Shown here in pieces: positions 11,308 through 22,630 of a stretch of 31,120 bases of DNA (the first letter of the stretch is position 1; each line of letters begins with the position of its first letter). The stretch comes from Dinochytrium kinnereticum (lineage: Eukaryota > Chytridiomycota > Chytridiomycetes > Chytridiales > Chytridiaceae), in the NCBI GenBank assembly GCA_027604005.1, contig JADGJT010000284.1:1-31120 (forward strand), read 5' to 3'. The notes beneath the pieces are model-generated. The model searched no databases. It saw only the letters and a list, made by a program, of their open reading frames with translations, and was not told the origin of the DNA. Both the position numbers and the translations under genes were made by a program.

Positions 11308-11871
11308 CTTGAGCCAGCTTTAAGGGTTATGGATTGTTAAAGTGGGTGCGGATAGGACAGACTTCTCACAAGACCCCACCTCGACGTCTAGCGGCAGACA
11401 CTACCCCCTCTCCTCAAAACAAAAGGCGGTATGGACGCGATTCTTTTGGAGCTGGATAACGGACTCGGCGGATCCCTGGTCGCGATGATGATAGCTTGAG
11501 GCCTGCCTCTGCAAAAAATGCCTCCACCAAAAATCCAACAATTTTGTTTCAACCCAAGGCAAAATGGCTGACAATCGGACGATCATGTCCAAGAAACAAC
11601 GCGTGGGTATGAGAATAACTGAAGCCTACACTTCTTCCCTTGCGACTCTACGCACCACATTCACAATATTTGCTTTTGGCGTATTCACGCCTCAGAAGAA
11701 TATTCAACAACTGAAAAGAGTAATGGCGCCTTGGTAAATGGTCAATGACTTTATTCAAATAACTGCCTGCAGGAACATTCATGCTTGTTTGATGAGAACT
11801 TCGAACGAGAAACTTATAAACAGAGAAATCCGCTTGATAGGAACGGATGGAGAGAAAAATTCAACTATCGA
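11308..11871. promoter_or_regulatory. MRC1 upstream region
   Basis: This 564-bp region lies between the MRC1 start codon and the 3' end of the first small heat-shock gene. No coding frame stands out. It holds an ACGCGT at 11599-11604 and the related ACGCGA at 11435-11440. Confidence 0.5.
11599..11604. promoter_or_regulatory. MCB-type ACGCGT element
   Basis: The palindrome ACGCGT is the MluI cell-cycle box bound by MBF in fungi. It lies 292 bp upstream of the MRC1 start, with a second near-match ACGCGA at 128 bp upstream. MBF drives G1/S genes, including replication-checkpoint genes, so the site fits the downstream gene; binding itself is inference. Confidence 0.5.
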
Positions 11872-12535
11872 TCACTGAATAGCTATCTTCTTTGGCCCCT
11901 CGATCGCAGGAACCTCACGTTTGTCGACACTAAGCTCCAGAACACCATCCTGGAGCTTAGCAGCCACCTTGTCGGAATCGGCATTCTGAGGCAGCTGGAT
12001 GGACCTGCTGAACTTGCCATAACTGCGTTCGATAACATGACGGTGCTCGTCCTTGATCTCGTTGTTGGACTTACGCTCGCCGCTGATCGTGAGGATGTCA
12101 TCTTTGACGGTGATTGAGATGTCCTCCTATTATTTTGAATTAGTTTCGAGTCAGAACGGAATGGGGAAAGACGGAAACAATTATAAAGACAGACACATGA
12201 TACACTACCTTGTTCAATCCAGGAAGATCCGCATGGATCAAATAAGCTTTGTCGGTCTCGCTAACGTCAAGCCTAACCGCACGAGAGAAGGATCTGGCCC
12301 AAAGAGAGTTGGAAGGCCTATGAGCGACCTGCTGGCCGGAGCCGTCGCCTGCAGCGGAGACTTGCTGCTGCGGGCCACCCTGCTCGGCTTGTTGATCCAG
12401 GGCGCGGTTGACATCGCGGAAGGCTGAGGATATCCTGCTGTTGACATAGCGATCGAAGTTACCGAAGAATGGGTCGTTGTGGGTTGGTTGGTTGAAGAAG
12501 TCGCTGAAGAACGGGTCTCTGGTGAAGAGCGTCAT
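11872..12535 (-). CDS. Small heat-shock protein (HSP20/alpha-crystallin), copy 1
   Basis: Small heat-shock proteins are ATP-independent holdases that form oligomers and bind unfolding proteins. Exons are 12535-12209 and 12126-11872, giving 193 aa, typical for fungi. The N-terminal region has the usual aromatic and DPFF repeats (MTLFTRDPFFSDFFNQP, NDPFFGNFDRYV) followed by a Q/G-rich linker. The alpha-crystallin domain starts near residue 88 (AVRLDVSETDKAYLIHADLP), continues with EDISITVKDDILTISGERKS and HRHVIERSYGKFSRSIQLPQ, and ends with the signature KVAAKLQDGVLELSVDK. The C-terminal KKIAIQ is the IXI-type tail motif that docks neighbouring subunits. No targeting sequence is visible, so the protein is probably cytosolic. 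The intron falls inside the domain, after DLPGLNK. The gene is divergent from copy 2 across a shared heat-shock promoter. Confidence 0.95.
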
Positions 12536-12675
12536 TGCTTGCTGCGTGTTGATAGCTGAGGTGTGTGTGGTAGCTGATAGCTCAAGAGTTGGTGTTGTTT
12601 TTGACCGTGTTGATCTGATGAGGAGGCGTTGACGTTGGCGCCTGTCTTTTATCAGCCCCTCGTCTGCGGTGGTGA

Positions 12676-12705
12676 GAAGTTCCTGATCCTTCCAGCAAGT
12701 TCGAA
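12676..12705. promoter_or_regulatory. Heat-shock element array 1
   Basis: TTC occurs at 12680, 12690 and 12700, exactly 10 bp apart, flanked by GAA at 12676 and GAA at 12703. Heat-shock factor binds alternating nTTCnn/nGAAn units with this spacing; here the intervening GAA units are degenerate (GAT, GCA). Confidence 0.6.
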
Positions 12706-12838
12706 GCCTCGGACAATAATGTGTCATTTTGAATCCCAGGAGCCAATCAGAATCACGGCGAAAACGCGAGATTGAGCAAAGCACACAGCGAGCTGACTTT
12801 GCATTGACGTTTGCCTCATGCTGGAAGCTGGGGGACAG

Positions 12839-12857
12839 TTCGACGCGCTTCGACGAA
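12839..12857. promoter_or_regulatory. Heat-shock element array 2
   Basis: TTC occurs at 12839 and 12849, again 10 bp apart, with GAA at 12855, one base off the ideal register. It lies 15 bp before the TATA box of copy 2. Confidence 0.45.
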
Positions 12858-12950
12858 TCTCCTGACTGAGGTATAAAAGCACATCTTCACCACTGCACTC
12901 CGCCCCTTCTTCAATTCTCCAAACATACCACCTGCCACCAACCAACCAAT

Positions 12951-13687
12951 ATGCAGATCAAGTCCAACATCCTCAACCGCTTTGCAAAGGGGCCATGCAA
13001 GCGTCTCGCTCACAGGACGATCCCCATTGACCCTCTTTGCATGACCTCAAAGCGCAGCATTGGAATGCTCGGTCGCAACGATCCCTTCTACGACTTCTTT
13101 TCAAACTTCGACCGCCTCGTCTCCAACCGCCTTGCCTCTGCCCTCCGCGACTTCGACCAAGGGACAAGAGCCATCGCTGGCCCTTCGAACCAGGGAGGGA
13201 AAGATTTGACACCCTCCGCCTCTTCAACCCCTATGCTGAGCAGTATCTACTCGCCCCTCGCGGACTTTTGGGGGGTGAGTCCGCGCACCGGTCATTTCAG
13301 TCTGGACGTCACAGAGACGGATAACAATTACGTTGTGCGCGCAGACGTCCCTGGGATAAGCAAAGACGATCTCTCTATCTCGCTTAAGGATGATATTCTT
13401 ACCATTAGTGGAGAGAAGAAGTCTGAGAGCGAGTCGACGGACGATAAGGTACTTGATCGTTCAAATATTTTTTTTAAATGAACCTTGAATGTTGCTGAAG
13501 GCTCACATCTACTTAGAAACATATTGTCGAGAGATGCTACGGAGCGTTCAACCGGTCTGTTCGTCTTCCCGCGGATGCAGACGAGAGCTCGATCTCGGCC
13601 AAGCTCAATAATGGTGTTCTGGAACTGACAGTGACTAAGAAACCTGTTCCTCCTGAGGAAGCCCCCAAGAAGATTGCCATTGAATAG
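12951..13687 (+). CDS. Small heat-shock protein (HSP20/alpha-crystallin), copy 2
   Basis: Exons are 12951-13448 and 13517-13687, giving 222 aa. A basic N-terminal extension of about 40 residues (MQIKSNILNRFAKGPCKRLA onward; many K/R, one acidic residue) precedes the DPFYDFFSNFDRLVSNRLAS segment that matches the start of copy 1. The extension resembles a mitochondrial presequence. A second in-frame ATG at 13041 would give a shorter, cytosolic form. The alpha-crystallin domain runs from HFSLDVTETDNNYVVRADVP through DDLSISLKDDILTISGEKKS and HIVERCYGAFNRSVRLPADA to ISAKLNNGVLELTVTKK, ending with the IXI-type KKIAIE. The intron lies after STDDK, a different position from that in copy 1, so the introns were gained or lost independently. 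Confidence 0.94.
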
Positions 13688-13807
13688 AGAGAGGGAAACG
13701 TTCTTTGGCCCCGCACCCACATTTTCTTGCCCCATACTACTGATACCTTGCAGGCATGACTGGTTCTTGCACATGTACATATGTAACGCTTCTGCATATG
13801 CGTCACC

Positions 13808-13817
13808 AATAAATAAA
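13808..13817 (+). terminator. Poly(A) signal of small heat-shock gene copy 2
   Basis: AATAAATAAA lies about 120 bp after the stop codon, and 50 bp before the end of the convergent VPS15 coding region. Confidence 0.5.
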
Positions 13818-13866
13818 CAATCTTCTCAGCCTTATAAGCGTCTTCATCACATTCACAATATAATGT

Positions 13867-16800
13867 CTAAATCCAGACTTTCACAACTCCGTCACGGCCC
13901 CCAGAAATGATCATCGGGTAAGGCACCTGCGTGACAACCAGATCGTTAATAGCATCTAAATGATTCATGACACTTGGGGTGGCCGAGAGCGCAGCCCCCG
14001 AATGTACCGTCGCAGATGGAGATGTGGACGGTGCTGCCGAGCTTGACTGCTGGACCGGAGTCGTCTTTGTGGGTGAGGTAATAGAGGAGCTAAAGGCATG
14101 GCTTGGGGTATACTCAATATTGAACGAGATGTCACCGTATTGGTGAGAACTAATGGGGTAAAAATAAGTTACTTGCAAACGTATTGAACGCAAAGAAGTA
14201 ACTCACCTATACTTCGGACTCGTCTCATACATCTCCATTCCAGACACTACGTAAGAATTACTGACATCCGCCAAGTCCCAGAATCTGATTCTTCGATCAG
14301 AACCTGCTGTAAGGAGGAAAGGCGCGTCGAGTGGATTTACGAAAGATCGTACGCTTGTCTCGGACGCAACAGGTTGGGATGTCCCAAGCTGCGAAATGTT
14401 CAAAAAGTCGCTCAGGCCAAGAGGGTCTACGGGCTTTTTTAAAGTATTAACAGCGAAATAGATCAAGCAAGGAGAGAAAGACCGAAAAAACAGGTTATCT
14501 TACCCTCAACCCATTTCCATACAGTCGATCCATTTCGGCAGAAGGATCTGGTACACCTCGACCCCCAGCTCCGCTCCCGGCACCACTAGCAACTGAGCCC
14601 CCACCCCCAAATACACACCAAACCTCTTTACACTCTGAAGCTTCCAAATCCCAGAGCGAAACCTCGCCCGTCCGATTGCCCACCGCTGCCAAAACCATCT
14701 TAGAAGCGGCCGTGATCATCGAAGCCGAGAATGAGCTATTCCCAGAGGACGGTATCGACGCCGCTCCCCTGCCTCCACTCGCATGCTGCATCATCATCCC
14801 AGCCACTCCCGTCCCGATACCGCTGAGTTTGTGAATTTTCGATCGAGAGGGATGTGCCCAGGATTTCACACGAAGACCGAATCGGATGTCCCAAAGTGTC
14901 ATGACGCCTCGATGGGTTCCCGAGAGGATCCACGAGTGGCGACGGTCCATAGTGAACGAGGAGATAGACCCGTGCTGGGGAGGCGAGTCGAAAGACCAGG
15001 CGAGTTTCATGGAGCGGAGGTCTAAGCCGCAGATCTTGCCATGTGATGTCGCATACGTCAGAATAGATTCAACCTCTGAATGTTTGAAAAAATGGGAAGA
15101 GTAGGCAAGTATGGCTATTTAATAGCTGACGGACTGACAAAACTATGAGACTACCTGAATCGTAATGATGCAACGCTACTGCATAATCTCTTTCATCCAT
15201 GCCCGAAACGTTAGATGTCCTGACAACATGAGTCCCATTGTATTTTGGAGCCCCATTGGCCGAGGATGCGCCAAGATACTCCACGCGGCTGATATGAATA
15301 GTCCCATTATCCGATGCACTAGCGAGACTGTGCGTGTTTTCACAAAAGGCAATAGATAAGATCTTCCCCCCTGTATAAATGAAATCGGAAAAAAAAAATG
15401 CTCCAACGTGAGTAACGTTAAGACGAAACCAATAATTGATAATACCTTGCTGCCCGTAAGTCAGCCTAGCACGGTTAGTGACCTGCCTTTCGAGCCTCTG
15501 AGAATCCCAAATCTTTACCGTCCCGTCATCTGAACAGGTCGCAAAAAAGTTATGGTCGGGGGCAAGCTGTATCTGGTTGATCTGGCCATGATGCTCGGTC
15601 AGGTGAGCCGCAAGAATACCTACATAAAGAGGATATGTAAGCCAGCAAAACCTAGTGGGAAATTAACTACCTTCCGGCTTCCAATTCTTTAAGTCATTCC
15701 CAGTCGCAGCCACCGCGGTACGCGGTCGACGTCCACGTTGTGCGACACCAGATGCCACGAGGGGCGCGCTGACCTTTGCGCCGAGCTCTGATCAAATGCG
15801 TGGTTAATGAAGACAACTTTGTCAAAAGATATGAAAACATACCAACGAGTGGCGGGGGGAACAGCTCCAAACGTTTAGACTCTAAAATCTTCTGAATATT
15901 TCTGTCTCGACCTTCAGCTGATCAAATTATTAATTACAAGCTGCTACTCAAGCAAAACAGGTAGAAGATAAAAATCTCTGTACTCACGTCCCAATGCAGC
16001 TAGGGAGGGGTTATTCCCCACTGCATCCTCTAAAAGCACTGGCATCCCAACCGAAAGTGCGGGAGACGTTGGTGCAGCCATAGGTTTACCTTCAGCAACC
16101 TCCGCCCCCACCCCAAAATTAGACCCCTGGCTTGCAATACTAACCAAACTCTCTCTCCTTCCATGGCCCCTCTCAAAAGCCCTCTGGTTTCCAACAGACG
16201 CCGCAGCCACCACCGCAGCAGCGACCGATGACGAAGATCCTGACAACGGCTGCTGTCGCAGTTGCGAGGCGATTGGAGAAGGGCTACCGAGAGAGGACTT
16301 TGGTAGAGACGAAGAGATTCGGGTGTCGATCGTGGCCATTGCGGTTTCGGAGCTTACGGCGATGGTGGCTGTGACGGACTGCTTGCCTTTTACCATGTCG
16401 AGACTAAGTCTGTCCATAGAGAAGACGGAGGCGCGGTCGGAAAGGTCTTGGCTTTGACGGTTCCCTGACCCCATAAGCCCAGAATCGGAAACAGCGGAAA
16501 TGGGGCGCTGCTGGGCGGAGAGTCCCGAAGTTGAGACAGAACTTGAGGAGGTGAAGATAGGGGACGAGGGTGTTAAGCTATTTAAGAATTTGGTGGGGTC
16601 GGTGCTGGGTGTGGTGCCGGTGGCGCCGGGAGGGACAGCGGGTTTGATATCCTGGGTAAAGTCTGAAAAAACGCTGGCATCTGAAAGACTCTTATGGTGG
16701 CCGTAGATTCTGTGAGGTGTGGTGAGACCACTTCCTGGGGCTGAAGGAGGACCGTGATCACGGAGACGCTGCTGTTGAGTGCTGAGGCCTGGAGAAGGAG

Positions 16801-19800
16801 GCCGGAGGTTGGTCTCGGAGGTTACTCTTGTGAGACGGGAGTAGATGGATGAGGTAGATTGCACAGAGCTTACACGAGAACGAGAGGATGCAATCGGCGG
16901 CTAGAGGGAGCAGATATGATCAGCACTGTATCTAGGCAAGCAAAAGATTGGTGTACCTCTGAAGGTTCGGAGTCGTATTTAGGAGGCGTGAGAAATACTG
17001 TTCTTGGGGTTATTCCAAGGTTCTAGTACCGACAGGGTAAGATTTGACGTTCCTTGCAAAACTTATCTTTACCTTAATATCAAAATCTTCACTTTGAAAT
17101 CGATGATTATCTTGAGACTCCCTTCTATTTAAAAAATCTTACAGTCAAAACGGAATTCTAAAAGCAAGGAGGAGCTAAGCAAAAAAGAAAGAAGGAAAGA
17201 GGCATCACCTCATTCGTGACTGCGATGACTTTGAAATATAGTATTTCATTGCAATTAACTTTTCCTTATCTTCATCTGTCATCCCAAGCTCCCTTAACTT
17301 CACAAGCAGATCACTGAGAAAATTAGTTGAGCAAGCATTATTTCCCGTTTCAGAATACCTCTCTCCCTCAGCTCTCCCTTCAAAATGCCCATGCCCTTCA
17401 CTAAGCCGTCGTTCCTCCCTGTAACTCACGCTCGGCGACTTGGACGCTAACGCAAGGGTCTGGTCGTAAAGATATCGGCTTATCTGCAGATGACCGAATA
17501 TTAATTGATAAGTTTTCTTCTTTCAAAAAAGAACACAAAAAGAAATCGTACCGGGCTCTTAACATTATCAATAAGAGCAATTTCAGTAATTTGGGGTATA
17601 TCGGACTTCAGAAACGGTCTCAGCATTGGATAAAATACACAACGCACGTCAATTAACGGCATCAATTTAGCGCATGAAGCTACGAAAGCAATAGCAGCTA
17701 TAAAAAAAGAAAACGACTTCTGTCAGCCACGAAAATACAGTGAGCGTAGGATGTTACCATTTCGTATCCAAGCATTTGGGTGACATAGAAGTGGTATAAC
17801 TAAGGAGACCAGCTCTCGTAGCTTAGCTTTCTGCATCAACCCCAATTCCGCGAGGGACCTTAACGCCGCTAGTACCTTCTCCACCACAAATTCCTCCGAG
17901 TCAGTTAGGGCCTGAAGTGTGAGCGGAAGAATGTACTCTTCCAAACTCCGGCTTCCGACGAAAGTGCCGACGCCGACAATACTTTCAAAGAAAGAGCTAA
18001 TTCAAGCGTTAGGGATCAGAAAAAAACGTGTAAAAAAAAGCAGTCAGATAGATAGCCAGCACCTTCTCAGTTGCCAATCTAGATCATTTAAGTAAGTTAT
18101 CATATGCCCGAGCAAAACGTCATTCGCCCTCTGCCGCCCAAAAAAGATGCATAGTCGCGGCATCTCAGATAAAAGAGCCCGCTTAACAGCCGGGTGGGCG
18201 TCAATAAGAAGGGCAATGACCTCATCCTGGACAAGCTCATGGAGATCTCGAAGAGCTGCGTCGTAGGTTACCTAAAAAATGCTTTAGTTAATATCGCCGA
18301 TACATGAAATGTGGGTATGTACCAAATACATATCAGTGTCTCCTTCAACATCTAGAGGACCTTGTTTGAACATTTGTGAAAGTTCCAGGAGTTTGAGGGC
18401 GGATTCGGCTTTAAAAGTAGGTTAAAATCGTTTTGAATGTTTACAAAGGCAACAGCAAATTAAAAGAAAAAAATAATAGAAATTATACCAAGACTCGATA
18501 CACAAAGCGCGTAAGTAGTTCGAACAAACACATCATGGTCGGTAGATAATCGATGAAGGCTAGGTAAGATGAACTCGGGGAATATATTGGCATCGGAAGG
18601 AGTTACGGAGTCCGTCATGCTTAACTTTAAGTTGATCATATCAACATATACAAAATCAAGGGCAGTTAGTTATTAAATGAGCTGCTGGTACGTAATAACC
18701 ATGTTATGTCAACAAGAAAAGGCGAGAAAATAGCTTTAGCGAGTATTAACTTACCAACTGTGTTAGGGCTCTCAATGCGGTGGCCCTAACAAGGGACATT
18801 TCGTCGGGTATCATTGTGATGAGATAAGGAACAATTCTATCTAGCCGATATTCGTCCGGCAAGTGAAGTCCCAGAGCCAGCAGCATATCTAGAGCCATCA
18901 ACCTCGAAGAAGGAAATAAAGTGCTTCGTAGCTCTGAGCAAATAATTGTAGAAAACAGCAGACAACTCTCCTCTTAATTGGGAAAAATAAAGAATAGGAG
19001 CAATGAATAAATATAATATGTAAAAGGAAGCTGAAAAGCCAAAAAAAGGGAAGAAAACCGACCAGCTGCCGGAGTCCTCATAATATTAGCACTTGACTCC
19101 ATGTACCCCGGAATACTGAACCTAACCGGGAAAATAGCATCCCCCCTCGTAGGATTCTTATTCGACTTTAAGCATTCCGCCCAACTCGACTCCGGTTCCG
19201 GCACAGCAGGCGATCCAGTCTCCCCCGCAGAAGACATACTCAGCGCCGCGGAGATTCTCGCAAAATCACGATGAATACGTTCAATTCGCCAGTCTGCGTC
19301 GGCATATATAGATCGTAAGCCGTCAGGGAGTGATAGTTGGTGAGAGGAGAGGAGGGTTGCCGCGGTCGGATCGATAAGAGTAGCGAGATAGCTATGGAGA
19401 AAGGTGTAAAAGTATTCGGGGAAAAGCGTGCCACGGCTTTAGGTAGTTGGCGTAAGTACTGCTTTTATAAGAATGTAGTGGCTTTACCCTTCATCTAAGA
19501 ATTGCCGTGCCGATTTTCTTGCGGAAGGGTCGACCTGGATCATATTTTTGATCATATTCTTTGGGCAAAGTTAGTCATATTCAGATTGGCACACAATCCT
19601 CACCCGCACAGCGTCATCGTCAATCTTCTCCAAGTCGCTCATGGGATTATGCTCTCCAGACCGATACCTCAACAGCTGTGAGAAGGAGAAGATGGTAGAA
19701 CCTTCCAGGAAGAGTTCTGCCAATGTACATCTGCGAGGTTTCACACTCATCTCAGTAAAACACTTACAACATAAAATGATATTTAACAGACCCTAAAGAA

Positions 19801-20738
19801 AATATGTCCATGGCGGGTGTGAGCTTCCCTCCCTTCTCCGAAAATAGCGTCTCGCCTGGTGCTAGAAATCTTTCAGGGGCAACGTAGCAAGTCCGCCGGG
19901 AGGATGTATCAAAAAAGTAGGCGTAATCGGCTGGATTATCCTATAAGAAGGCAAAAGATCGGCATATGCAACAAGCTGTCTCAGAACCCAAGTTACCTCC
20001 GGTAGATAAAGAGGCTTGTAGGCACTGAAATCAATTATATACACCCAGTTCCAACTCGTGACCAAGACGTTCTCAGTCTTCAAGTCCCCATGGTATATCT
20101 ACCATTCAGTTAAACATACGATGCATTCCAAAGACCAGTGCGAAACGAACCCCTTCGGCATGAGCATTGGCAACCCCCATCAGCAGCTGAAATGTTATCC
20201 ACTTCTTCTCAATCGATGAAAGGAATGGCCGTGTGCTGCATGATTCCAGTAACCATCAGATATTGTGGCTTGGGTGGCTCATGAGAGTTACCTAATCCTG
20301 TCGTAGAGGTTGCAATAAATGAATTGGCGGACCATGTATCCAGCCCTCTCAGTCTCAAATATCTTCGTATAAGGCAATGCATTCGGTATCGTCTTTAAGA
20401 CCTCCCGCTCCACTATCCGACGGTCAATCAAGACCATACTTTCAGAAAACACCAACCCAACAGTTCCTTAACAACTTGCTTCAACGATACGCTCGGATCC
20501 GGTTTGACAAAGAGCTTCACGACCAACGAGCCCTCCCGATGCTTGCATCGAATGGTTTTCATGAACCGAGCGCTTCCCAAACTGCAATCATTTTTTGGTT
20601 CAGCTTCATTGCGAGAGTGGGGCGAGCCTCCAACCTCTTCTCGTAAGAGACATCCGGAAGTTCACCGACATAACTGTCGATGCCTTTTGTGAGCCGCGGA
20701 TCCGCCGCTGTATATGCAGCTGTGACAACGTTTCCCAT
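13867..20738 (-). CDS. VPS15: VPS15/PIK3R4, regulatory pseudokinase of class III PI3-kinase
   Basis: VPS15 anchors and activates VPS34 in the complexes for autophagy and endosomal sorting. I could join 26 exons, all in phase, for 1753 aa (human 1358, yeast 1454). Exon starts/ends: 20738-20635, 20581-20457, 20412-20292, 20235-20151, 20098-19997, 19940-19792, 19730-19604, 19558-19488, 19436-19063, 18972-18755, 18624-18489, 18408-18323, 18271-18063, 17996-17758, 17697-17552, 17483-17209, 17124-17073, 17022-16957, 16900-15988, 15917-15843, 15787-15671, 15619-15446, 15370-15155, 15075-14504, 14433-14207 and 14149-13867. MGNVV provides the N-myristoylation glycine. Kinase landmarks are Lys57 (LVVKLF), HGDLKTEN (148-155, HGD in place of HRD) and DFS (168-170, in place of DFG), typical of VPS15. 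HEAT repeats span about 430-860 and WD40 repeats about 1210-1753, ending DGVVKVWI. The excess is a Ser-rich insert in exon 19. Confidence 0.95.
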
Positions 20739-21319
20739 TAGACTCTCGACAAGGCAATTTCAATATTTTTCGAAGTGCCATACAGCTGATGCTGGTGCTA
20801 TACAGTGAGTGTAATGACAAGGTGAACACACGAAGCGACTGAGACCCATAGAAGAGAAGTGATGGTTCATTTTTGAATAGCATCTTCAGGTATCGCGAAA
20901 CCAAACACCACCACCATTTCCATACATCCATACTGGAACCAACCAATTGCATTACTTGAAAACTTGAAAACCAATACTTGGTAGACCAACTTACTTTGGA
21001 TCATCTTTGATTAAGTGAGAGGACGATATGTCTACTCCGCTTATCACGCGCATTTTGTCGCGGAATAAGGATGCTTTAGTAAGCAAGGGGACATAAAAGA
21101 AACGTGTGTGTTCCAAACTTTGACGGCGCTTGTTATGAGTCGAAGAGTAGAATCGATACTGTGTATTGCTGCTGGGAGAATAAAACGTGAAGCAGTGCCA
21201 TCAAATGCAGCAAAAGATAAATCAGGTCTGTAATATTGATGATACGTAATCGAAAGAGGCGAGCAGATAAATACAGGAGAAAGCCAAGAAAAGGGAACGG
21301 CAACTCTAAAAAGCGAGTA
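20739..21319. promoter_or_regulatory. VPS15 upstream region
   Basis: This 581-bp gap lies between the VPS15 start codon and the end of the membrane-anchored cysteine-rich gene. I see no coding frame. Two CCAAT boxes occur near 20943 and 20971. It presumably holds the VPS15 promoter and the terminator of the neighbouring gene. Confidence 0.45.
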
Positions 21320-22154
21320 TTAATGCTTCGCTGTCGAGTTCTTAGAGGTATCAGGCACCGTCGAAGTATCCCCCGCACTCCGAATAATCACGAAACCGTC
21401 TGTATCCAGATTCAAGTATTGGGACCTATCATTCGCCTGAATGGACCCCTTTAAAAACTCTGGATCTGTGTTAAACCGATTCACCCTCCAAGACGACGTG
21501 GACCCCATATCACATCTCCTTAACTCCCTCTGATTCCTCTTCCATATATTCCAGCCAACACAGCCAGCCACTGCCAAAGCCAACGCAATGATCAATCCCG
21601 TTGCGATGAAGACCCCCGAAGTTCCCATATCCTTGCTCGGCGCATAAAGCGATGGAACGGAAATGTCTGATTGAGGTGGTGCTAATGCTGTTGTTGTTGG
21701 CATGTCTTGGCGCCTCAGCAGGGTGGATGGGGGGACGATGTAGACTGAAAGGAAGCCATTGGCAAGGGAACCGCATGCGCTTCCATCCAAACATGCATCG
21801 CTGCAATGGTCCAATGTTTTGCACGATCCGCTGTCGACGCATGCTTGGTGTCCAGAGGGGTTGGAGGCTGAAAGGGTGGTGCAGTAACAAGCCTCGGAGT
21901 TCATGACCACTGAAATGGGGTTTTTGGTTTGACTTCCTTGCTGACATGCATCTATGCATGTTGAAGGGGTGGGAAGGTAAAGGAGAGGCTCGTGGAGAGC
22001 ATCCATCACGGCTGACCTGATTTTCAAGTGGTTATTCGTCAAATAAGGCGTAGCATCGCAGGATAAATCAATAGTTCACAGCTCACTTATCCACGCATGC
22101 CACCGGTGAATTATTGGATGGTGTGAAATCAGGAGAAGACGGCGCGAAAGGCAT
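21320..22154 (-). CDS. Cysteine-rich single-pass membrane protein (WSC-like ectodomain)
   Basis: No family is certain. Exons are 22154-22087 and 22016-21320 (phase 2 intron of 70 nt), giving 254 aa. An N-terminal ectodomain holds ten cysteines also found in the downstream paralogue, including TCIDAC, EACYC, GSC and SACGS. The CxxxC...CYC spacing resembles WSC domains of fungal cell-surface sensors and carbohydrate-binding proteins, but it is not a clean match. A linker (about 115-160) is rich in S, T and P. One transmembrane segment (GVFIATGLIIALALAVAGCVGW) is followed by basic WKRNQRELRR and a cytosolic tail of about 70 residues, so the orientation is type I. No signal peptide is encoded after ATG 22154; an upstream exon may be missing. 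Role as a wall or surface sensor is inference. Confidence 0.72.
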
Positions 22155-22630
22155 CGCGATGACGGATCGTAGGAGATGGGGATGATGGGGCTGGATAAGA
22201 AAGTATGTATGAAGGGTCTAGCGCCAACCACCAGCACAACCCATTTGATTAAATTGTCAAAGCATGCAAATTAAGGTGTCACTGCATCAAGGTCAATGTC
22301 GCTGTAAATTGGGGGATATCGGCTTTTCAATCGCCCTCACAGCACTCTCACAGATGGTGTTGCGTAGGCAGATGCAAACTTTGTATGATGTATTTACAGG
22401 CAAGGTGTTAAACGATAGAACAGCAGACATCTCAGAAACAGAACTTGCAATCCTCCTTCCCATCCCAGGAAAACAGAAAGGAAAGAGCAGAGAATGGGCG
22501 GAAAGGTGGGTGAGAGAAGGAGATGTATCCACCACACCTCCTATGGTTGATTTGCAACAAAAAAAAACACGCGATTCCATGCAGTCTTTCATACACAAGA
22601 ACCACCACTATACTTCCCATCACGGAAGAA
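22155..22630. other. Intergenic region between the cysteine-rich paralogues
   Basis: This 476-bp gap lies upstream of the membrane-anchored copy and downstream of the secreted copy. A plus-strand open frame crosses it (22264-22920), but it shows no recognisable domain and half of it is antisense to the secreted copy. I see no clear promoter element. Confidence 0.4.

Larger units (their letters stand above)
12536..12950. promoter_or_regulatory. Shared bidirectional heat-shock promoter
   Basis: This 415-bp gap separates the two divergent small heat-shock genes. It holds two heat-shock-element-like arrays, a CCAAT box (12743-12747), a TATA box for copy 2 (TATAAAAG, 12872-12879, about 80 bp before its ATG) and a TATA-like TGATAAAAG on the minus strand (12646-12654, about 110 bp before the ATG of copy 1). 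Confidence 0.7.
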
